This document shows positions 18,729 to 26,237 of a DNA stretch of 62,609 nucleotides, piece after piece; the stretch's first letter is position 1, and the number at the start of each line of letters is the position of its first letter. A model generated the notes under the pieces. It was not told the DNA's origin, did not search any database, and saw only the letters and a list, made by a program, of their open reading frames with translations. The position numbers were made by a program, and so were the translations under genes. The stretch is from Paracoccus bogoriensis (GTDB taxonomy: Bacteria > Pseudomonadota > Alphaproteobacteria > Rhodobacterales > Rhodobacteraceae), in contig NZ_JAHYSR010000022.1 of NCBI RefSeq assembly GCF_019431455.1, positions 1 through 62,609 of the forward strand, in the 5' to 3' direction.

Positions 18729-19802
18729 TTACAGAGACGTTCGCTTTTCGGCCTTCCGCAGCTTCTCGGCGAGGCTGTCGGACATGGCGGGCGACAGGGC
18801 CACATAGCGCTCGATGACCTCCGAAGCATGCTTGAGGGACCAGCCCATATGGGTGGCGATCTCCTTCAGCTCGGCCCCCGCCTCAAGCAGCCGGGTCGCC
18901 GCGGTCCCGCGAGCATCATACAGCCTCAGCTCGCGCCGCAGCTTCAGGGTGTCACGCCACTGGCTGACGGCGTCCCCAAGGTAGTTTTCGTGCTGGTACG
19001 GACTGCCGCGCTTGTTCACGATGAGCCGCGCCTGATCGGCGGGCGTGGCGTCGATCAGCGCTGCCATCCGGTCGGTGACCGGGATCGACGCCAGCCGTTT
19101 GCGCTTCTGCGTCCAGATCACGATCCGCCGGCCGTGAGGGGTGCGGTGGATGTGTTCGCGGGACAGCAATGCCAGATCGCCGGGCCGCAGCCCCGTCTCT
19201 AGCGCAATGGCGAGGATGCGCGAGACGTGGGCGGGCGCCCCCTTGTGGAAGGCCTCGATCTCGTCAGGAAGCCAGAAGATCTCGGCGCGGTTCGATCGAT
19301 AGACCGAACGGATGTCGCGCAGCTGGTTCTGCTGGATCATGCGGCGATCAAGGGCGAACCTGACGATTCGCTGCAGATGCCGGATGCGGTCGTCGCCGAC
19401 CTTGCCACCTATGCCGTCCCGCCATTTCAGCGCCTCGGTCCGGATGCGTGGATCGTTCATCGCTGCCATGGGCGCGCCGCCGAACTTGGCATCAATGCCC
19501 GAGGTCGGATGATACATCGATTTGCGCATGTCGGCCTGCGTGCGGGGCGCCAACGTGGTGAAATCCGCGCTGTCCAGAAATGCGATGATCGCTTCGCGGA
19601 ACTTCCCCTTTGCGGCCTGGGCTTTCGGGCGGGCTGCCGCCAGAGCCTCCAGATACTCGGCGCCGCCCATAGGGATGCCACTGGCGCTGTCCCAGAACTT
19701 GGGAGCCCCCTTCCCTCTCCATGCATAGTGGTATTCGCGCGCAGATCCGTCCGCGAGCTTCATGCGGACGCGGTGAATGCCCTTTAGGTTAACCCTGACC
19801 AT
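18729..19802 (-). CDS. int: Prophage tyrosine recombinase (integrase)
   Basis: The product is 357 residues and mediates integration at tRNA-Pro. It has an N-terminal SAM-like core-binding part (about 65-170) and a catalytic domain with Arg206 (ETGLRPGDL), Lys233/235, Arg298, His318 (THMGW) and the nucleophile Tyr333 (ERYVAL). At the HxxR position the sequence reads YDAR, so the usual His is Tyr295. The stop codon lies 36 bp from attL. The start overlaps the small upstream gene by 14 bp. TTTTACA repeats at 18712-18732 could be arm-type binding sites. Confidence 0.95.
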   Translation of the reverse strand: MVRVNLKGIHRVRMKLADGSAREYHYAWRGKGAPKFWDSASGIPMGGAEYLEALAAARPKAQAAKGKFREAIIAFLDSADFTTLAPRTQADMRKSMYHPTSGIDAKFGGAPMAAMNDPRIRTEALKWRDGIGGKVGDDRIRHLQRIVRFALDRRMIQQNQLRDIRSVYRSNRAEIFWLPDEIEAFHKGAPAHVSRILAIALETGLRPGDLALLSREHIHRTPHGRRIVIWTQKRKRLASIPVTDRMAALIDATPADQARLIVNKRGSPYQHENYLGDAVSQWRDTLKLRRELRLYDARGTAATRLLEAGAELKEIATHMGWSLKHASEVIERYVALSPAMSDSLAEKLRKAEKRTSL

Positions 19803-19968
19803 CGAACCAGCTATCGACCTCGCTCTGTGGGGCCTGTGACTTGGCCGGCGGAAGGATCCGGATAATGCCGTCGCGGGTCAACTCCACAATCAGCCTCGGG
19901 TCGATTTCCCGCGCGGCGCGGATTGCCCGCTTGACCTGCGCCTCGGTAAAGCTCGCGCCTCGTGGCAT
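19789..19968 (-). CDS. Small protein upstream of integrase (possible recombination directionality factor)
   Basis: The product is 59 residues. It begins MPRGASFTEAQVKRAIRAAR and has a central VELTRDGIIRILPPA strand motif. Similar tiny genes sit directly before integrase in many Rhodobacteraceae prophages, by recollection. Both its overlap with int (14 bp) and its start overlapping the previous stop (TGATG) indicate tight coupling. An excisionase role is inferred from position, and no classical Xis helix-turn-helix can be claimed. Confidence 0.65.
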   Translation of the reverse strand: MPRGASFTEAQVKRAIRAAREIDPRLIVELTRDGIIRILPPAKSQAPQSEVDSWFDGQG

Positions 19969-20191
19969 CAGCTCGTCTCCTCGAATTTCTCGGCCTCATT
20001 GCCCCAGTTCGACCAGCCGGGGCGGCGCTGGCGGCTGAAGACCTCGATCCGGCGGGCGGTGGGCATCAGGCGCTCGGCCTCGGCGAATGCCCCTTCTCGG
20101 ACCGCATTTCGTAGGACCAGGGCGGGTCCGCCATGATCATGTCGAAGCCGCCGAAGGGCCTCAGGGCGTGGAACTGCTGCAGGGCGGTCAC
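19968..20191 (-). pseudogene. MT-A70 family adenine methyltransferase, internal deletion
   Basis: The 5' part, from GTG at 20191, encodes the catalytic segment FDMIMADPPWSYEMRSEKG (DPPW is the MT-A70 motif). It runs out at a stop soon after. The 3' part, in the +1 frame, encodes the family C-terminus VFSRQRRPGWSNWGNEAEKF and ends at 19968. Intact relatives have well over 100 residues between these two segments. Here they abut, so an internal deletion has removed the middle of the gene and shifted the frame. The product cannot be an active methylase. Confidence 0.75.
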
Positions 20192-20265
20192 TTGTCGCCC
20201 CGCTTGCGCCAGACGGCCGCGAAGGCCTCGTTCAGGATGCGCTCCATGTCTTGGTCGGTCAACAT
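20188..20265 (-). CDS. Very small ORF (25 residues) coupled to the MT-A70 remnant
   Basis: ATG at 20265 opens MLTDQDMERILNEAFAAVWR, followed by a basic tail. Its TGA overlaps the GTG of the MT-A70 remnant (GTGA). Its start overlaps the end of the preceding gene. The packing suggests a translated leader or mini-gene, but no family was recognised. Confidence 0.4.
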   Translation of the reverse strand: MLTDQDMERILNEAFAAVWRKRGDK

Positions 20266-20615
20266 TCATCCCCCACATTGTTCGCGCTGACCCGCGCATG
20301 ATGCAGACCTTCCAACGCGGCCCGGATCTGGGGCTGAGCCACGGCGTGATCTGCCCACTCGTGGGTGATGCCGCAGCCGCCGGGCAGGATCGCGCGCAGC
20401 ATCGCCCCGCCGCCCATCTCGACGCTCACGGCTGCGGCGTATCCCCATCGGATGCCGTCCAGGATCGCCCCGTTGATCATGTCCTCGCTCTGATCCTCTG
20501 CCAGATCGTCGGCGACCTCGGCCAGCAGGTCGGCGGCATCATCGACGCTGAGGTGCCGGATGCCTTCGATGAGGGCGGTGATGTGGTCTTTCAGTGTGCT
20601 GCGCGGGTCGGTCAT
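20259..20615 (-). CDS. Hypothetical phage protein (118 residues)
   Basis: The product is acidic and largely helical in its N-terminal half (LSVDDAADLLAEVADDLAED), followed by a glycine-rich segment (SVEMGGGAMLRAILPGGCG). ATG 20615 overlaps the end of the methyltransferase gene by four bases, and its 3' end overlaps the next small ORF. It is part of the leftward early operon. The function is unknown. Confidence 0.7.
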   Translation of the reverse strand: MTDPRSTLKDHITALIEGIRHLSVDDAADLLAEVADDLAEDQSEDMINGAILDGIRWGYAAAVSVEMGGGAMLRAILPGGCGITHEWADHAVAQPQIRAALEGLHHARVSANNVGDEC

Positions 20616-21298
20616 TTCGTCATCTCCATTGCTTCGGCGGCATGGCCGCCCCATTGTTCGGCGCAGGCCTCGGCCACGCCCCTGAAGGTGCGGCTGCGGA
20701 TCCTCCAGCGGTCCGGGCCGGGCGGGGCGCGGTGGATCGCGCTCCAGGCCTTCCATTCGTCGCTGCCCCGCGCGGGCTCGGGCAGGCGGTTTGTCTCGAC
20801 CAGCGGCGGCAGGCCGCGCAGGTAGAAGCCGGTCGCCTTGTATGCAGGCTCACCGAACCAGAACGGCTGGACAATCTGCGGCACGGGCAGGTCGGCGGGC
20901 ATCCGGTCGCAGGCGAGATCGTTCATCTCGGGGTTCTCGATCGCCACGCGCTCGATCGGGGCGCGCCAGCAGGCGATGAACAAATCCACGCCGTCCTCGA
21001 ACTCGGCGCGCAGGTCGGCCCAGCTGCGCCCGCGCGGCAGCTGCTTGGGCGGCGTCCACTTGCCGGGGCCGGACATCCAGCGACGCCCAGAGCGACAGAG
21101 GCGCGTGCAGGGCGGGTGCATCAACGCCATCATGTCCCAGCCATCGGCCAAGATGTCGCGCACGTCGCCCCGGATGTGGCGGTTGCTGCCATCCTCGGCC
21201 GGCAGCAGGTCGCAGGACCATACGTCATGCCCGCGCGCGGCGAAGGCGCGCCGCATCACGCCCGAGGTCTCGCAGGCGATCAGGATGCGCATGTGCAA
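20612..21298 (-). CDS. DNA cytosine methyltransferase-like phage protein
   Basis: The product is 228 residues. The N-terminus RILIACETSGVMRRAFAARG resembles the SAM-binding motif I of C5-cytosine methyltransferases. HPPCTRLC (about 61-68) corresponds to the catalytic PPC motif, and ENPEM resembles the ENV motif. It is shorter than a full C5 methylase and has no evident target-recognition domain, as is common for phage orphan methylases. It may protect phage DNA from restriction. The start could be Met1 or Met3. Confidence 0.75.
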   Translation of the reverse strand: MHMRILIACETSGVMRRAFAARGHDVWSCDLLPAEDGSNRHIRGDVRDILADGWDMMALMHPPCTRLCRSGRRWMSGPGKWTPPKQLPRGRSWADLRAEFEDGVDLFIACWRAPIERVAIENPEMNDLACDRMPADLPVPQIVQPFWFGEPAYKATGFYLRGLPPLVETNRLPEPARGSDEWKAWSAIHRAPPGPDRWRIRSRTFRGVAEACAEQWGGHAAEAMEMTK

Positions 21299-21873
21299 CC
21301 CTCATCGCTTTGCTGAGAGCGCCAGTCCCGGATCGCCGCATAGGTGCGACGAAACTCCCAGTCGAGCCCCACAGCCAAGCAGATGTCCCGAAAGGAGACG
21401 CCTGTCAAAGACGATACTTCTCGTGCGTTAGAGATGGCAGCTATCTGACTTGACCGATACTTCTGCGGGCGAAACGGCGACTGATAAAAGTAGTAGCCCA
21501 TCAGTCGGACGAAGTTCGTTAGGTGCCAGATCCTGTTCTCCAGCATCTCGCGCGCGCGATCCGACTGATCTACCGCAGAAACATAAATCGTGCCAAGTCG
21601 CACGACCTTTGGAAGCGATTTGGCCGGACGGATGCGCGTGTTGTGATGAACGTTGAATAGCGGTCTTTCGCGCAGGATTGCGAGCTTCTCAGCCTGAAGC
21701 AGGGCGCTGCGATCTGGATGTTGTTCGAGAACAATTTTCTTTGCTTGGTGAATCCAGGGCTTGTTCTCATGCTGGCGTACACGTGCATCAAAACGCTCGC
21801 TGATGCCGATGTATAGCAACAGGCCGTTGTCGTCGTAGTAGCGATAGAGAACTTTGGCCTTTTGCTCATCCAT
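21280..21873 (-). CDS. GIY-YIG nuclease domain protein
   Basis: The product is 197 residues. The N-terminal 90 residues match the GIY-YIG nuclease fold: LYRYYDDNGLLLYIGISERF, then ARVRQHENKPW and a later Glu in LLQAEKLAI. The rest has no recognised domain. The gene is visibly less GC-rich than its neighbours, which suggests recent acquisition. ATG 21873 was preferred over an upstream frame extension because it fits the domain start and overlaps the ParB-like gene by eight bases. A homing-type or anti-competitor nuclease role is possible. Confidence 0.75.
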   Translation of the reverse strand: MDEQKAKVLYRYYDDNGLLLYIGISERFDARVRQHENKPWIHQAKKIVLEQHPDRSALLQAEKLAILRERPLFNVHHNTRIRPAKSLPKVVRLGTIYVSAVDQSDRAREMLENRIWHLTNFVRLMGYYFYQSPFRPQKYRSSQIAAISNAREVSSLTGVSFRDICLAVGLDWEFRRTYAAIRDWRSQQSDEGCTCAS

Positions 21874-22687
21874 TGGCTTGCCTTTCCCGGATCGCAGCGA
21901 CGAAGAAATCCCGGCGGGCGGTCGCTTTGGGCGTTCGGTCGTTCTCGGCCATGCGGTCGGCGGCATCGATCACCAGCCAGGGGCGGCGGGCGCGCAACGC
22001 CTCAAGCAGCACATCGGCGCGGGCGCCGGTCTCGGCTGCCGCCTTGAGCCACGGCGTCAGCAGGGCATCATTGAAATTGACGACCGAGTCGGGGTCGTAG
22101 TCCAGCATCGCCTTGAGCCCTGCCGTCACCGCCGCGTTCTGCCGGGCCTCGATGAGCCCCCGGATCGTCCCGATGGCGAAGACCTGGCCGGGCTTGCGGG
22201 CGCTGAGGCTATACTTGCTGGTCATCAGGCGGCAGCCGGCCTCGGCGACAGCGTCATGACAGGCCTGCGCCCAGTATTCGCCTGCGGTCAGAGCCGCGCG
22301 GTAGATCTGGTGCCCGGTCACGCGGATCTGGCGTGTGTTAATGTCGATGAACGCCTGCGCCTGTTCCTCGGGTGCGACCAGCGCGACCATGGCGGGGATC
22401 GACTTGATCCCGACCAGGGCCGCCGCATGGGCGCGATGCTGGCCGTCGATGAGCGCATAGCCCCCGCCCTCGGCCGGGGCGACGATCACCGGCGTGAAGC
22501 GCGACCATCTGAAATCTGCGGCGATCCGGCGGATCGCGGCGCGGTTGCCCGCATTCAGAGGCCGCTGATAGCGGTCGTCGATCAGAAGCTGGTCGATCTC
22601 GACCCACATGACTTGGGGCGCAGGTTGCGAGGCCAGTTCGCAGGGCTGCATCCCCTCGATGTCGATGCGGCGGAAATGGCTGGTCAT
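21866..22687 (-). CDS. ParB/Srx-fold protein
   Basis: The product is 273 residues. The N-terminal ParB/sulfiredoxin-like domain spans about residues 30-130 and contains IDDRYQRPLN and the hallmark ALIDGQHRAHAA. The helical C-terminal half has no recognised DNA-binding domain. Phage ParB-like proteins of this kind are often accessory nucleases or DNA-modification partners rather than partition proteins. No parA or parS was seen here. Its ends overlap both neighbours by a few bases. Confidence 0.82.
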   Translation of the reverse strand: MTSHFRRIDIEGMQPCELASQPAPQVMWVEIDQLLIDDRYQRPLNAGNRAAIRRIAADFRWSRFTPVIVAPAEGGGYALIDGQHRAHAAALVGIKSIPAMVALVAPEEQAQAFIDINTRQIRVTGHQIYRAALTAGEYWAQACHDAVAEAGCRLMTSKYSLSARKPGQVFAIGTIRGLIEARQNAAVTAGLKAMLDYDPDSVVNFNDALLTPWLKAAAETGARADVLLEALRARRPWLVIDAADRMAENDRTPKATARRDFFVAAIRERQANG

Positions 22688-22992
22688 GTCACGCCCTCCG
22701 AGGTCATGGCGCGGGCGCTGGCCAGCATGTTGCGGGCGGCGGCGTCGCCCGGCCTGTAGATCTGACGGCCTTGCTGCGTGACGATCTCCATCTCGCCATC
22801 GCGTGGCGCCTCGATGTAGGGCATCGCCAGCCGCGCCGGGCTGGTCGCGTCCTGATCGGCCGGCCCGGCGCGGCTGGCGATCAGCGCTGCCCGGATCGCT
22901 GCCGGTTTCAGCAGGTCCGGGTGGGTGTGCTGGATCGTGCTGCGCCCGATATGCAGGACCATCGGGCAGGGATGCTTTTCGATCATCGTCAT
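22684..22992 (-). CDS. Hypothetical phage protein (102 residues)
   Basis: The protein starts MTMIEKHPCPMVLHIGRSTI and ends with a helical RPGDAAARNMLASARAM segment. ATG 22992 and the 4-bp overlaps with both neighbours fit the leftward operon. No domain was recognised. Confidence 0.6.
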   Translation of the reverse strand: MTMIEKHPCPMVLHIGRSTIQHTHPDLLKPAAIRAALIASRAGPADQDATSPARLAMPYIEAPRDGEMEIVTQQGRQIYRPGDAAARNMLASARAMTSEGVT

Positions 22993-23297
22993 CGCGTCAC
23001 CTTGCTGGCGTCGGGCCGCGCGGTGCGGCAAATGTCACCCAGGGTGTCGAGCGCCTCGCGCGCCGCATCGGCACGCGGGTTGTGGGCGGGGCAGTCCAGA
23101 CCTCTGAGGGTGGTGCCGGGCAAGGGCAGGGGTGGGGGTGTCACGCGGCGCAGATGCGCGTCGATCTGGATCTTGGCCTGCAACAGGGTCGCCGCGGTGC
23201 CGTGGCCATCCGTCGCGTCATGCGTCCAGGCAAAGAGCGGCCCGGGCATGTCGGTGAGCATGATCGACGCGCCCCGATATTCGATCTGCGACCTCAT
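22989..23297 (-). CDS. Hypothetical phage protein (102 residues)
   Basis: The N-terminus MRSQIEYRGASIMLTDMPGP precedes a segment WTHDATDGHGTAATLLQAK and a proline-rich linker. A short beta-rich domain may be present at the N-terminus. The gene overlaps its neighbours by 4 bp. The function is unknown. Confidence 0.6.
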   Translation of the reverse strand: MRSQIEYRGASIMLTDMPGPLFAWTHDATDGHGTAATLLQAKIQIDAHLRRVTPPPLPLPGTTLRGLDCPAHNPRADAAREALDTLGDICRTARPDASKVTR

Positions 23298-23557
23298 GAC
23301 AGCACCGCCCGCGCGGTGACACGCCGCAGGTGACATTCGCCCTCGGCCAGATCGGCGGCGTCGATCAGTTCGAAGGCCAATTCTCGCGCGCCACTGGGCG
23401 TCATCTCGACCATGGCACGCAGATTGGTATGCGCCCCCTCGATATCGCCGATGGCAAGACAGACGACTCGCTCAAGATTGCCGCTATCGTCCAGCTCATA
23501 AGCATCGACAGCAGTGGCATTACTGGTGTTCATCGGGCCGGGAACAATTTGCGTCAT
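23294..23557 (-). CDS. Hypothetical phage protein (87 residues)
   Basis: The product is acidic, starts MTQIVPGPMNTSNATAVDAY, and is predicted to be mixed alpha/beta. ATG 23557 gives a 4-bp overlap with the gene upstream, matching the spacing throughout this operon. No family was recognised. Confidence 0.6.
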   Translation of the reverse strand: MTQIVPGPMNTSNATAVDAYELDDSGNLERVVCLAIGDIEGAHTNLRAMVEMTPSGARELAFELIDAADLAEGECHLRRVTARAVLS

Positions 23558-23922
23558 GTCGGCCCCCAGAGCAGCAATGCGACCATGTGGGCGCCCAACA
23601 GTCCCAAGCCGCCTGCGATCAGGCAGAGCAGGATGACGAACAACGCCTTGGCGGCGGTCATCCTGGCCGGGCCTTCGCTGCGGCAGTCGCCGACCGGCGC
23701 GTGGGGCTGGTTGCTGGCCTCGGCGATCCAGTCGTGGCGCAGGTGATCCATGGCGCGCCGCTGCGCTGCGATCTGGACATCGCGCGCCTCGGCCAGCGTG
23801 GCGGCATCCCATCCTTGGTCAATGTTGCGGATGACGGTTTCGGCCTCGGCCTCGGACAGGGGGCGCGAGAATGGCCGGGCGCGCGGCAGAGGCTTGCCGC
23901 TGAAAGGATGATGGCCGGTCAT
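23554..23922 (-). CDS. Hypothetical phage protein with C-terminal membrane helix (122 residues)
   Basis: The N-terminal two thirds are helical and charged. Residues about 90-118 (ALFVILLCLIAGGLGLLGAH and onward) form a single hydrophobic membrane anchor at the C-terminus. A tail-anchored early phage protein could act at the host membrane, for example in superinfection exclusion, but that is only a possibility. Confidence 0.6.
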   Translation of the reverse strand: MTGHHPFSGKPLPRARPFSRPLSEAEAETVIRNIDQGWDAATLAEARDVQIAAQRRAMDHLRHDWIAEASNQPHAPVGDCRSEGPARMTAAKALFVILLCLIAGGLGLLGAHMVALLLWGPT

Positions 23923-24113
23923 TGGTGCGGCCTGCCGGCGGTGTTGGCGGGGCGGTGCGTCTGGCGGGGTGCTGCACCGCGCGCGCTGGCCTCGATATAC
24001 CAGGCAAAGCGGCGGGTCTGGGCGCTGGCACGAGCGGCAAGCTGCGGGTCGGTCAGCAGCGCGCGGGCTTGCTGGCGAATCCGCAGAACGTGCCTCTGTT
24101 CGGGGGAGTGCAT
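23919..24113 (-). CDS. Hypothetical phage protein, first gene of the leftward operon (64 residues)
   Basis: A basic, helical protein begins MHSPEQRHVLRIRQQARALL. The ATG at 24113 has GGAG immediately upstream at good spacing, so it is preferred over an ATG 12 bp earlier. The gene lies directly downstream of the operator pair at 24151-24196. Its size and position recall lambda early regulators, but no helix-turn-helix was recognised. Confidence 0.55.
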   Translation of the reverse strand: MHSPEQRHVLRIRQQARALLTDPQLAARASAQTRRFAWYIEASARGAAPRQTHRPANTAGRPHQ

Positions 24114-24150
24114 GGGAACCTCCATCGGTAAGCGATGAAAGGCAAGGTGC

Positions 24151-24196
24151 GCGGTAATAAAACCGCTGTCAAGATGAAATACGGTATATTAACCGC
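24151..24196. promoter_or_regulatory. Phage operators A and B with leftward early promoter
   Basis: Two 16-bp palindromes, GCGGTAATAAAACCGC (24151-24166) and ACGGTATATTAACCGC (24181-24196), share the pattern GCGGT-N6-ACCGC. On the minus strand a perfect -35 TTGACA (24172-24167) directly precedes operator A. Repressor bound there would therefore block the leftward early operon. The same pattern recurs beyond the repressor gene. Confidence 0.75.
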
Positions 24197-24337
24197 ATAG
24201 CTGCATCGGTGAAGCCGTGCCGTTTATGAAAACGTCTTGCGGCGCGGCTGAATATCACGGCAAATGTTCTTTTAATGTTCGCAATTGAGGGGGTCGGATG
24301 GACGCTGCAGGCCATGTCCTTTCGGAATTGAAGCGCC

Positions 24338-24712
24338 TTACGAGTTTGCCTTGTGGCGCCGAGCGCGAACGCCTTCTGCGGCAGCTCGCAGCATCTCGAT
24401 CTCTTCAGGTTCTAGCTCTCGAAGAAGGGCCACAATCTCCGCTATGGCCAGCGCTCGATCGTCGTTCGTCCCGCCAACCATAAGCCATTCAGGTGTTACG
24501 CCCAAGGCCTTTGCCACTTGCTGGAGTTTTACCGTCGTCGCCCCTGATTCGCGCCCGCTCTGTAACGATCGCCGCCAGTTGCGGATCGTGTCCGGCGAGC
24601 CTGTCGCCTCAACCGAGATAGATCGCTCGCTGACCTTACGTCCGGCGGCCTTCAGTTCGGCGATTCTCTCGGCAATGCGGTTGATCACGGCGTCCATGTC
24701 CATGCGGGGCAT
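24338..24712 (-). CDS. XRE-family phage repressor (short CI-type)
   Basis: The product is 124 residues with an N-terminal lambda-repressor-like helix-turn-helix (about 12-80). The domain includes RSISVEATGSPDTIRNWRRS and the conserved VAKALGVTPEWLMVGG. The C-terminal 40 residues are helical and acidic. It lacks an S24 LexA-like autocleavage domain, so RecA-driven self-cleavage is not expected and induction must work differently. It lies between two operator pairs and diverges from the Cro-position gene. The start at 24712 has no clear Shine-Dalgarno sequence. Confidence 0.85.
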   Translation of the reverse strand: MPRMDMDAVINRIAERIAELKAAGRKVSERSISVEATGSPDTIRNWRRSLQSGRESGATTVKLQQVAKALGVTPEWLMVGGTNDDRALAIAEIVALLRELEPEEIEMLRAAAEGVRARRHKANS

Positions 24713-24740
24713 GTTACCGCACCCACTAGGGCGACGGCAG

Positions 24741-24779
24741 CGGTTAGATTACCGTTGACATTGCGGTTTTTTAACCGCA
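24741..24779. promoter_or_regulatory. Phage operators C and D with rightward promoter
   Basis: GCGGTTAGATTACCGT (24741-24756) and GCGGTTTTTTAACCGC (24764-24779) are two more copies of the 16-bp palindrome. A -35 TTGACA (24756-24761) lies between them. The rightward transcript would start very close to ATG 24790. The pair occupies the control region between the divergent repressor and Cro-position genes. Confidence 0.78.
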
Positions 24780-24789
24780 CAACTGGCGC

Positions 24790-25047
24790 ATGATCGACAC
24801 CGCAACACTCATTGAACGTGCAGATGCCTACAAGGCAGCGACCGGGATCAACGAGGACACGACCGTGTCTCATCGTGTTTTCGGAGACACCAAGAAGCTC
24901 GGCGCCTTGAGGCGAGGCGGCGACATCACTGTGCGGCGTTTCAACGCCGCCATGGCGTGGTTTGACGCCAACTGGCCCACGCCATCCAACTCCAACCCTG
25001 AGGTAACCCATGATGACCCATCCTCTGACTGCACCGACGCAGCCTGA
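24790..25047 (+). CDS. Cro-position small regulator (85 residues)
   Basis: This is the first rightward gene, divergent from the repressor, so by position it is a candidate Cro-like antagonist. The protein begins MIDTATLIERADAYKAATGI and contains SHRVFGDTKKLGALRRGGDI, which could be a small helix-turn-helix. The C-terminal 20 residues are acidic and probably unstructured. The leader is very short. Regulatory function is inferred from position and fold-like features only. Confidence 0.65.
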   Translation: MIDTATLIERADAYKAATGINEDTTVSHRVFGDTKKLGALRRGGDITVRRFNAAMAWFDANWPTPSNSNPEVTHDDPSSDCTDAA

Positions 25048-25348
25048 CCTGCTTTGCGGTCCAATGTCCCGTCCTACGTCCTTGGCCAATCCGTTTGACG
25101 GCCGGGGCCGGGGCCGCGCTGCGGCTCGCCGCGCGCATGGCCGTATCGGATCGGATCGCGAGGCATTTCTGCGGCAGTGGTCGCTGCTGATGATCGCCAG
25201 CTTTGCCAGTCGCGAGGCCTGCGCCGTGCATTTCGGCGTGACCTTCCAGGCGGCCTGCAACTGGTTCGATGGTGCGAATGCGCCCTATGGCCATCACGTC
25301 GCCCATGCGGTGCGCACCCTGCCGCGCTACGGCGAGATCATGGGGTGA
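25010..25348 (+). CDS. Hypothetical phage protein with possible helix-turn-helix (112 residues)
   Basis: After a basic N-terminal linker (about 1-50), residues 60-95 (FASREACAVHFGVTFQAACN) resemble a helix-turn-helix. ATG 25010 has GAGG upstream, and the gene overlaps its predecessor by 38 bp in another frame. It may be a second early regulator or a replication-initiation accessory protein. No family assignment is possible. Confidence 0.6.
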   Translation: MMTHPLTAPTQPDLLCGPMSRPTSLANPFDGRGRGRAAARRAHGRIGSDREAFLRQWSLLMIASFASREACAVHFGVTFQAACNWFDGANAPYGHHVAHAVRTLPRYGEIMG

Positions 25349-25349
25349 C

Positions 25350-25637
25350 ATGCAGACCGGGTTCTCAGGACACCCGAGGGCGGGAGTGGCGGCCAGGTAT
25401 CAAGTCCCGGCCGGGGTCCACCTTAAACCCGCTCAAGCCGTGATTGCGTCCGCCCTCGGGTCTGCGGACTGGTGCGCGATCACGGAACCTGCGGCTGGCC
25501 CGGCCGAGAGCTGCCTCGCGGCAGCAGGGCAGCTTTCCCGGTGCCTGTTCTGCTTCGGCCCGGCAACTGACGCGGCGGCGTCCCATCGCTGCCGCGTCCC
25601 TTTCCATGTCCACCCCCGCGCACCCTTTCAGCGCTGA
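25350..25637 (+). CDS. Uncertain small ORF (95 residues)
   Basis: ATG 25350 follows the previous stop by one base, and the frame runs to 25637. The translation (MQTGFSGHPRAGVAARYQVP at the start) is rich in Ala, Cys and Pro with little regular structure. The alternative is a 300-bp non-coding gap between two operon parts. I see no promoter or strong hairpin in it. Confidence 0.35.
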   Translation: MQTGFSGHPRAGVAARYQVPAGVHLKPAQAVIASALGSADWCAITEPAAGPAESCLAAAGQLSRCLFCFGPATDAAASHRCRVPFHVHPRAPFQR

Positions 25638-25655
25638 ATCAGATCAAGGACCCCG

Positions 25656-25943
25656 ATGGCATATCGCAACCGCATCGCCGCGCGCATGATCGCCTTGGGT
25701 TTGGCGATGCGCGCCAAGTTGGGCGAGCCGGATCCCGAGGCGCTGGCTTTGGCTGTGATCGCGGTCGGAGACAGCTTTGATCAGGCCGATCCGCTGGCCG
25801 TCGAGGTCCGGCACTTTGCCGACCTGTTCCCGCTGTCCCGCCGCAACCCGGAACTTTTGACCAAGGCAGGCGAGAGCCTGTTCCGCGCGGTCGAGCGATC
25901 CTGCTGGCCGCAGCCCGTCGCGCGGGTTGATATCGAGGGCTGA
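25656..25943 (+). CDS. Hypothetical phage protein (95 residues)
   Basis: A helical protein starts MAYRNRIAARMIALGLAMRA. The gene lies 3 bp before the next one, in a run of closely packed small genes leading to the primase. Codon use is strongly coding-like. No domain was recognised. Confidence 0.65.
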   Translation: MAYRNRIAARMIALGLAMRAKLGEPDPEALALAVIAVGDSFDQADPLAVEVRHFADLFPLSRRNPELLTKAGESLFRAVERSCWPQPVARVDIEG

Positions 25944-25946
25944 TCC

Positions 25947-26237
25947 ATGAAGCTGACCCATTACGACCGTTGCGTGATCCATGGTCTGGGCCTGCTGGCC
26001 CGCCCGCCGATCGTGCCGCGACCCGATGATCACCGGCTGGTCGCCGGGATCGTGGCCGTCGCAGCCGAGCGCGCCAGCCGCGAAGGGTTGATGGCCGATC
26101 TGGTCGCTGCTGCGCGCCATGTCCATCCTGACGAGGCCCTGCATCGGGGCACCGCTCATCACATCGCCCGCGCGCTGGCCGATTTCGACCGCGCCGCCCT
26201 GGGCGCTCATTGGGATGCCGCTCGGGGGGTGAAATGA
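25947..26237 (+). CDS. Hypothetical phage protein (96 residues)
   Basis: The protein starts MKLTHYDRCVIHGLGLLARP and is predicted to be all-helical, with several His residues (RHVHPDEALHRGTAHHIARA). The ATG follows the previous stop by 3 bp, and its end overlaps the next start. The function is unknown. Confidence 0.65.
   Translation: MKLTHYDRCVIHGLGLLARPPIVPRPDDHRLVAGIVAVAAERASREGLMADLVAAARHVHPDEALHRGTAHHIARALADFDRAALGAHWDAARGVK

Noticed and set aside
21866..22687. Plasmid-type partition system
   Set aside because: The ParB-like protein has no ParA partner or parS-like site nearby, so a partition function is not supported.
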